Shown here: one piece after another, positions 61,140-64,000 of the stretch
Layout: every line of letters begins with the position of its first letter
Position numbering within the stretch: the stretch's first letter is position 1
Assembly (NCBI RefSeq): GCF_947501225.1
Contig: NZ_CANMUW010000007.1
Location: 141,721 to 205,720, forward strand
Length of the DNA stretch: 64,000 nt
Direction: 5' to 3'
Source of the DNA: an uncultured Shewanella sp.
GTDB taxonomy: Bacteria; Pseudomonadota; Gammaproteobacteria; Enterobacterales; Shewanellaceae
Made by a program: the position numbers and the translations under genes
The notes under the pieces: generated by a model
What the model was told of the DNA's origin: nothing
Seen by the model: only the letters and a program-made list of their open reading frames with translations
The model's database searches: none

Positions 61140-62351
61140 ATGAACAAACTCAGCCGAAATGAAAGACTGACAGTCATCTTAAAACTGCTCAGCGAACATA
61201 ACACCTTATCAAATGCACAATTAGCCAGGCTGCTTCAGGTGACACCCAAAACAATTCGTTGTGATCTGGTGCATCTGGAACGGGAAAAGCAGGTGATAAG
61301 GCGTCACGGCGGTGTACAACGCTCTGCAGAGTTCGATGCCGATAAATATAGTCTCGATAGTTTACTGTCTCAGTTAACAGCCAGCAGACCCTTATCGGCT
61401 CTTATGACACAGAGCCTCTCAGACGATGGGGTCAGCAAGATGAATAACAAGATTTTTATACTCGGTTCCTTCAACGTAGACATAGTCTCCAAACTGGAGC
61501 GTTTCCCTCAACCGGGCGAAACGCTGCACTCACTGACAAATAGCATAGGCGCCGGCGGCAAAGGGGCAAATCAGGCCTTCGCGGCGGCTAAGAGCGGAGC
61601 CAATGTCACCTTCATGACCAAGATAGGCAAAGATCAGTTCAGTCACTTTGCCAAGGAGCACCTTGCCGGCACTGGCATAGATAACACGATTATCATCGAG
61701 TCAGAAACCTCTCCTACCGGCAATGCACTCATCTATGTCTGTGAACCGACGGGCGAAAATATGATAGCCGTTCACTCGGGTGCCAATACCGAAATTACAC
61801 AGTCGGAGGTATCACAGGCCGAGCAACATATTGTGGGCGCCAAGCTGTTTCTGACACAGCTGGAGAACAATATCGACGCCATCAGGCAATCCATGATGAT
61901 AGCCGCAGAACACGGAGTGAAGGTGGTCCTCAACCCCGCCCCCTATCATGAACAGACCCCCGAGCTGTTACGCTATGTGGATGTTATCACCCCCAACGAA
62001 ACCGAAGCCTCATTGATGACAGGAATCGAAGTCACGGACCTGAGCAGTGCTAAGCTGGCCGCGAAGAAGATCAATCAGATGGGGGTTAAAACCGTGGTCA
62101 TCACACGCGGCTCCCAGGGTGTACTCCTGTATGAAGATGAGCGCTTCATGGAGGTAGGTGCCATAAAATGCGCCGTCACCGATACCACAGGTGCAGGTGA
62201 TGCGTTCAACGGCGCACTGGTTGCCCGTCTCGTCGAAGGGGAATCGCTGCTCGGTGCGGCAAGATATGCTAACGCCTACGCCTCGTTGGCCGTCGAGCGG
62301 GAGGGTGCGGCCAATATGCCAGATGCTGCTTTGGTCGCAGCACGACTATAA
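61140..62351 (+). CDS. DeoR-type regulator fused to ribokinase
   Basis: 403 residues with two recognisable parts. Residues 1-60 are a DeoR-type winged helix (LSNAQLARLLQVTPKTIRCDLVHLEREKQVIRRHGG). Residues 60-100 are a linker. Residues 101-403 are a PfkB-family sugar kinase of the ribokinase type: GSFNVDIVSKLERFPQPGE, GAGGKGANQAFAAAKSGA, and the ATP/catalytic site DTTGAGDAFNGAL (348-360, Asp354 as base). An in-frame ATG at 61440 marks where a free ribokinase would begin. The fusion suggests that sugar binding or phosphorylation is tied to DNA binding. No ribose transport genes are adjacent in the window. Confidence 0.88.
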   Translation: MNKLSRNERLTVILKLLSEHNTLSNAQLARLLQVTPKTIRCDLVHLEREKQVIRRHGGVQRSAEFDADKYSLDSLLSQLTASRPLSALMTQSLSDDGVSKMNNKIFILGSFNVDIVSKLERFPQPGETLHSLTNSIGAGGKGANQAFAAAKSGANVTFMTKIGKDQFSHFAKEHLAGTGIDNTIIIESETSPTGNALIYVCEPTGENMIAVHSGANTEITQSEVSQAEQHIVGAKLFLTQLENNIDAIRQSMMIAAEHGVKVVLNPAPYHEQTPELLRYVDVITPNETEASLMTGIEVTDLSSAKLAAKKINQMGVKTVVITRGSQGVLLYEDERFMEVGAIKCAVTDTTGAGDAFNGALVARLVEGESLLGAARYANAYASLAVEREGAANMPDAALVAARL

Positions 62352-62371
62352 GCCAGCCTAAGTCTGATAAT

Positions 62372-62406
62372 AGGCAGTGTTATAGGGTCTTGGCTATAAC
62401 GCTGCC
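62372..62406 (+). terminator. Hairpin after the ribokinase gene
   Basis: AGGCAG-GTTATAG and CTATAAC-GCTGCCT form a long stem around an 8-base loop. No T-run follows, so it is a likely 3' end structure but not a textbook terminator. Confidence 0.55.
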
Positions 62407-62744
62407 TAATTACTTGTCGGATAACAAGTTTCAAATATCTTTTTAGTGGTTTCATTGGGCTGAATGCCTATTGGGTTAACTTGTGGGAAACCATAGCCCT
62501 ACTTGTACCAATTGCTTGCAGCAGGCTTTAGTGCAAGTAATCTCTCGGTACGCTGTGAATATATCCCTATACGCTCTGCGGTTTCATCCATGAAACCGAA
62601 GCCCTCGAGCTCACTTGCACCTGAGTTATCTCTCTCTTCGATTTAACTTTATTTGTTATAATGTTTTTGGACACAAATGAGTTAGAGCCAAGAATCTAAC
62701 TCGTGAGGCTTTATTTAAGAAAAGTATGGCAATGGGATGTGCGG
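62407..62744. other. Non-coding spacer with hairpins, before the cassette region
   Basis: About 340 bases without a gene. Two clear hairpins: CGGTTTCAT / ATGAAACCG (62579-62598) and GAGTTAGA / TCTAACTC (62680-62703). A TATAAT word lies at about 62658 without a matching -35. It forms the border between core genome and the AT-rich cassette. Confidence 0.45.
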
Positions 62745-62839
62745 TAACGCCCCACTCAGGGGCAAATAATAGTTGGTTATAATATGCGACGAAGGAGCAA
62801 AACCAACTGTTATTTGTCCTTTGAAGTGGCTTGTTATAC
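62745..62839 (-). other. attC recombination site of an integron cassette
   Basis: Read on the minus strand: GTATAACAAGCC at the 5' side, two long imperfect inverted arms (GACAAATAACAGTTGGTT with AACCAACTATTATTTGCC), a variable loop of about 22 bases, and GCCCCTGAGTGGGGCGTTA at the 3' side. This is the R''-L''...L'-R' design of attC sites of the Vibrio type. The TAA stop of the alarmone-synthetase gene lies inside the first core element, as usual in cassettes. Confidence 0.85.
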
Positions 62840-63805
62840 GTTACCTTTAACCAATTTTCTATACTTTAAAATCTTGATTTTTCGTGAATGATCCGCACGA
62901 CTATCAGGTATAACCCCTGTTCTTACAGCTGATATTGCATAGCTAAAAATATTTACTCTAGTACTACCGTTTAATTCTTCTAATAAATCATTTTCGAAAG
63001 GTTTAAATTTTCCAGCTATATCTATCAAAATTGAATAGTCTAATTTTTTAGATTGAATGACATCAAATAGGTCTTTTTCCATAACTTCATGAGGCGAGCA
63101 CTTAGGGTAATAAAATATTAGAAATTGTCTAAAAGTATCTAGATTGAGTTCAATACTTGTATCAAACACTCCCTCTGCTCGAACTTTTTCAGAAATATTA
63201 TTCTGATATTCCAATGATTTATTCTTTATATCTTCAAACTGCTCATCAGCTTCCTCTAGCTTAGCACTTAATAAAAACAGCTTTCTTTGTAATTCCAGAG
63301 GAACCTGTTCTTTACTTTTATATTGAAGTTTATGTTCGATTTCAGCCCATGCATGCATCAAAACCGTTCTAATTTGAACTTCACTTTTAATATCTTCAAG
63401 GCCTCTATAGTTTGGCGTTTCACACCAATTTTTAGCGACTTTAATTATGCAATGGTGAGATCTATAGCCAAACTCATTTATTTCTAAGTTTTCTGATTTA
63501 TTTTCAGATTGCTCAACTAAAAAGTTAGCTTTAAGTAACTTTTCCACCTCATGTGTATCATTAGGAAAGTACAATACAACACGAAGACCTACAAAATCTT
63601 CTGTTTGTGCGAAAGGGTCAGTGTAATTTTTTGTTGATATTTTTTCATAAAAGGATTCAAAACTTTTTACTCGACCATAAACGGCTAAGTAAGGTACATT
63701 TAAATCATCTAAATATACCTTTATTGCATCCTCTAAATTATCCTTCAATCGAAGAAAAGAGCTATAAGAACTATTATATTGTTCTTTTAATTTTAATTTA
63801 TCCAT
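62834..63805 (-). CDS. RelA/SpoT-family alarmone synthetase in an integron cassette
   Basis: 323 residues. The (p)ppGpp synthetase motifs are complete: YGRVKSFESFYEKI (Arg45, Lys47), EDFVGLRVVLYF (Asp70, Gly73, Arg75), FGYRSHHCIIKV (Tyr114) and SEVQIRTVLMHAWAEIEHKL (Glu142, Gln144, His151). There is no HD hydrolase or TGS domain, so it is a synthetase-only protein. It has an extra C-terminal part (about 215-323) beyond the usual small synthetase size. Base composition is clearly more AT-rich than the neighbours. It is bounded by attC at its stop and by a cassette junction (GCGTTATAC) 30 bases before its start, with no obvious own promoter. Product could be (p)ppGpp, or a toxic or tRNA-modifying variant as in toxSAS proteins. 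Confidence 0.85.
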   Translation of the reverse strand: MDKLKLKEQYNSSYSSFLRLKDNLEDAIKVYLDDLNVPYLAVYGRVKSFESFYEKISTKNYTDPFAQTEDFVGLRVVLYFPNDTHEVEKLLKANFLVEQSENKSENLEINEFGYRSHHCIIKVAKNWCETPNYRGLEDIKSEVQIRTVLMHAWAEIEHKLQYKSKEQVPLELQRKLFLLSAKLEEADEQFEDIKNKSLEYQNNISEKVRAEGVFDTSIELNLDTFRQFLIFYYPKCSPHEVMEKDLFDVIQSKKLDYSILIDIAGKFKPFENDLLEELNGSTRVNIFSYAISAVRTGVIPDSRADHSRKIKILKYRKLVKGNV

Positions 63806-63830
63806 AAATACTACTCTTTAGACTGATGTA

Positions 63831-63915
63831 CGTATAACGCCCTGCTAATAAGTGAACCGAGTGCTGGCGGGCGATTTGCTCAGCAAATGGCATGACAGCC
63901 TTAGTGAATCTGGAT
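63831..63915 (-). other. Second attC-like site (upstream cassette junction)
   Basis: On the minus strand the stretch ends with TTAGCAGGGCGTTATACG, matching the L'-R' end of attC sites (compare GTGGGGCGTTA in the first site). It contains ATTTGCT/AGCAAAT as an internal hairpin. The 5' core element is not clear, so it may be degenerate. It follows directly on the stop of the partial gene at the window edge. Confidence 0.6.
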
Positions 63916-63999
63916 TTAGCAGCTTGTATGGATAATAAACTCACCTGATTTACAAATAGTTTCCAGTTTCGGGTAATGTGAGACCCAGGCTTTAGCTGC
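63916..63999 (-). CDS. C-terminal end of a second cassette gene (partial)
   Basis: The last 27 codons of a minus-strand frame entering from beyond the window, ending SGEFIIHTSC and TAA. The composition (WVSHYPKLETICK) looks like a real protein, and the frame stops just before the attC-like site, as cassette genes do. I cannot name the family from so little. Confidence 0.5.
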   Translation of the reverse strand, partial: AAKAWVSHYPKLETICKSGEFIIHTSC

Positions 64000-64000
64000 A

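Noticed and set aside
60940-61143. 67-codon ORF between gltD and the ribokinase gene
   Set aside because: It spans the gltBD terminator, so it is most unlikely to be translated.

Overview
The window is a chromosomal segment of a marine gammaproteobacterium, almost certainly a Shewanella. Gene content and order support this: gltBD, yhcC, an orphan HPt protein, oxyR, a class III cyclase, mutH, rppH-ptsP, thyA, nhaA-nhaR, nadB, rpoE-rseABC, lepAB-rnc-era-recO-pdxJ-acpS, ffh, rpsP-rimM-trmD-rplS, aroF-tyrA, hcp-hcr and pheA. Most of it is core genome. I saw no rRNA, tRNA, transposase, prophage or CRISPR array.

Layout. Positions 1-9 kb: edge of an unidentified gene, nfo, a small lipoprotein gene, the threonine operon thrABC (minus strand) with a thrL leader peptide and attenuator, slyD, a membrane protein and trpR with a trp-type operator. 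9-20 kb: cytochrome c' and cytochrome b561 facing each other across a 7-bp tandem repeat, raiA with a CRP-type site, a 0.7-kb stretch that looks like a structured non-coding RNA with two related domains, pheL-pheA with attenuator, hcr-hcp, and tyrA-aroF. 20-30 kb: the ribosomal/tRNA-modification operon, ffh, ypjD, corB, a DUF962 protein, a diguanylate cyclase and acpS. 30-43 kb: pdxJ, recO, era, rnc, lepB, lepA, rseC, rseB, rseA, rpoE (with a sigma-E promoter), divergent nadB, ygfX-sdhE and nhaR-(small exported protein)-nhaA. 44-55 kb: thyA (Vibrio-type), a TSUP permease, ptsP, rppH, a DnaA-box-rich gap, mutH, a membrane adenylate cyclase, oxyR, hptA and yhcC. 55-64 kb: gltBD, a DeoR-ribokinase fusion, then AT-rich foreign DNA: an integron-type gene cassette with an attC site carrying a RelA/SpoT-family alarmone synthetase, and the tail of a second cassette at the window edge.

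Functional themes. Amino-acid biosynthesis dominates (Thr, Phe, Tyr, Glu, and trpR), with two classical leader-peptide attenuators readable base by base. Envelope and translation stress (rpoE-rse, lepA, raiA), nitrosative and oxidative stress (hcp-hcr, cytochrome c', oxyR) and sodium/proton balance (nhaA-nhaR) fit a marine facultative anaerobe.

Most notable: (1) the tandem-domain RNA candidate between raiA and pheL, where the two copies show apparent helix covariation; (2) a 31-codon partial duplicate of the start of thrB wedged between thrA and thrB, with stop/start overlaps kept at both ends; (3) the cassette-borne alarmone synthetase with a C-terminal extension; (4) PheA fused to a DAHP-synthase-like domain that has lost its metal ligands; (5) a DnaA-box cluster upstream of mutH; (6) the absence of lgt from its usual place between ptsP and thyA.
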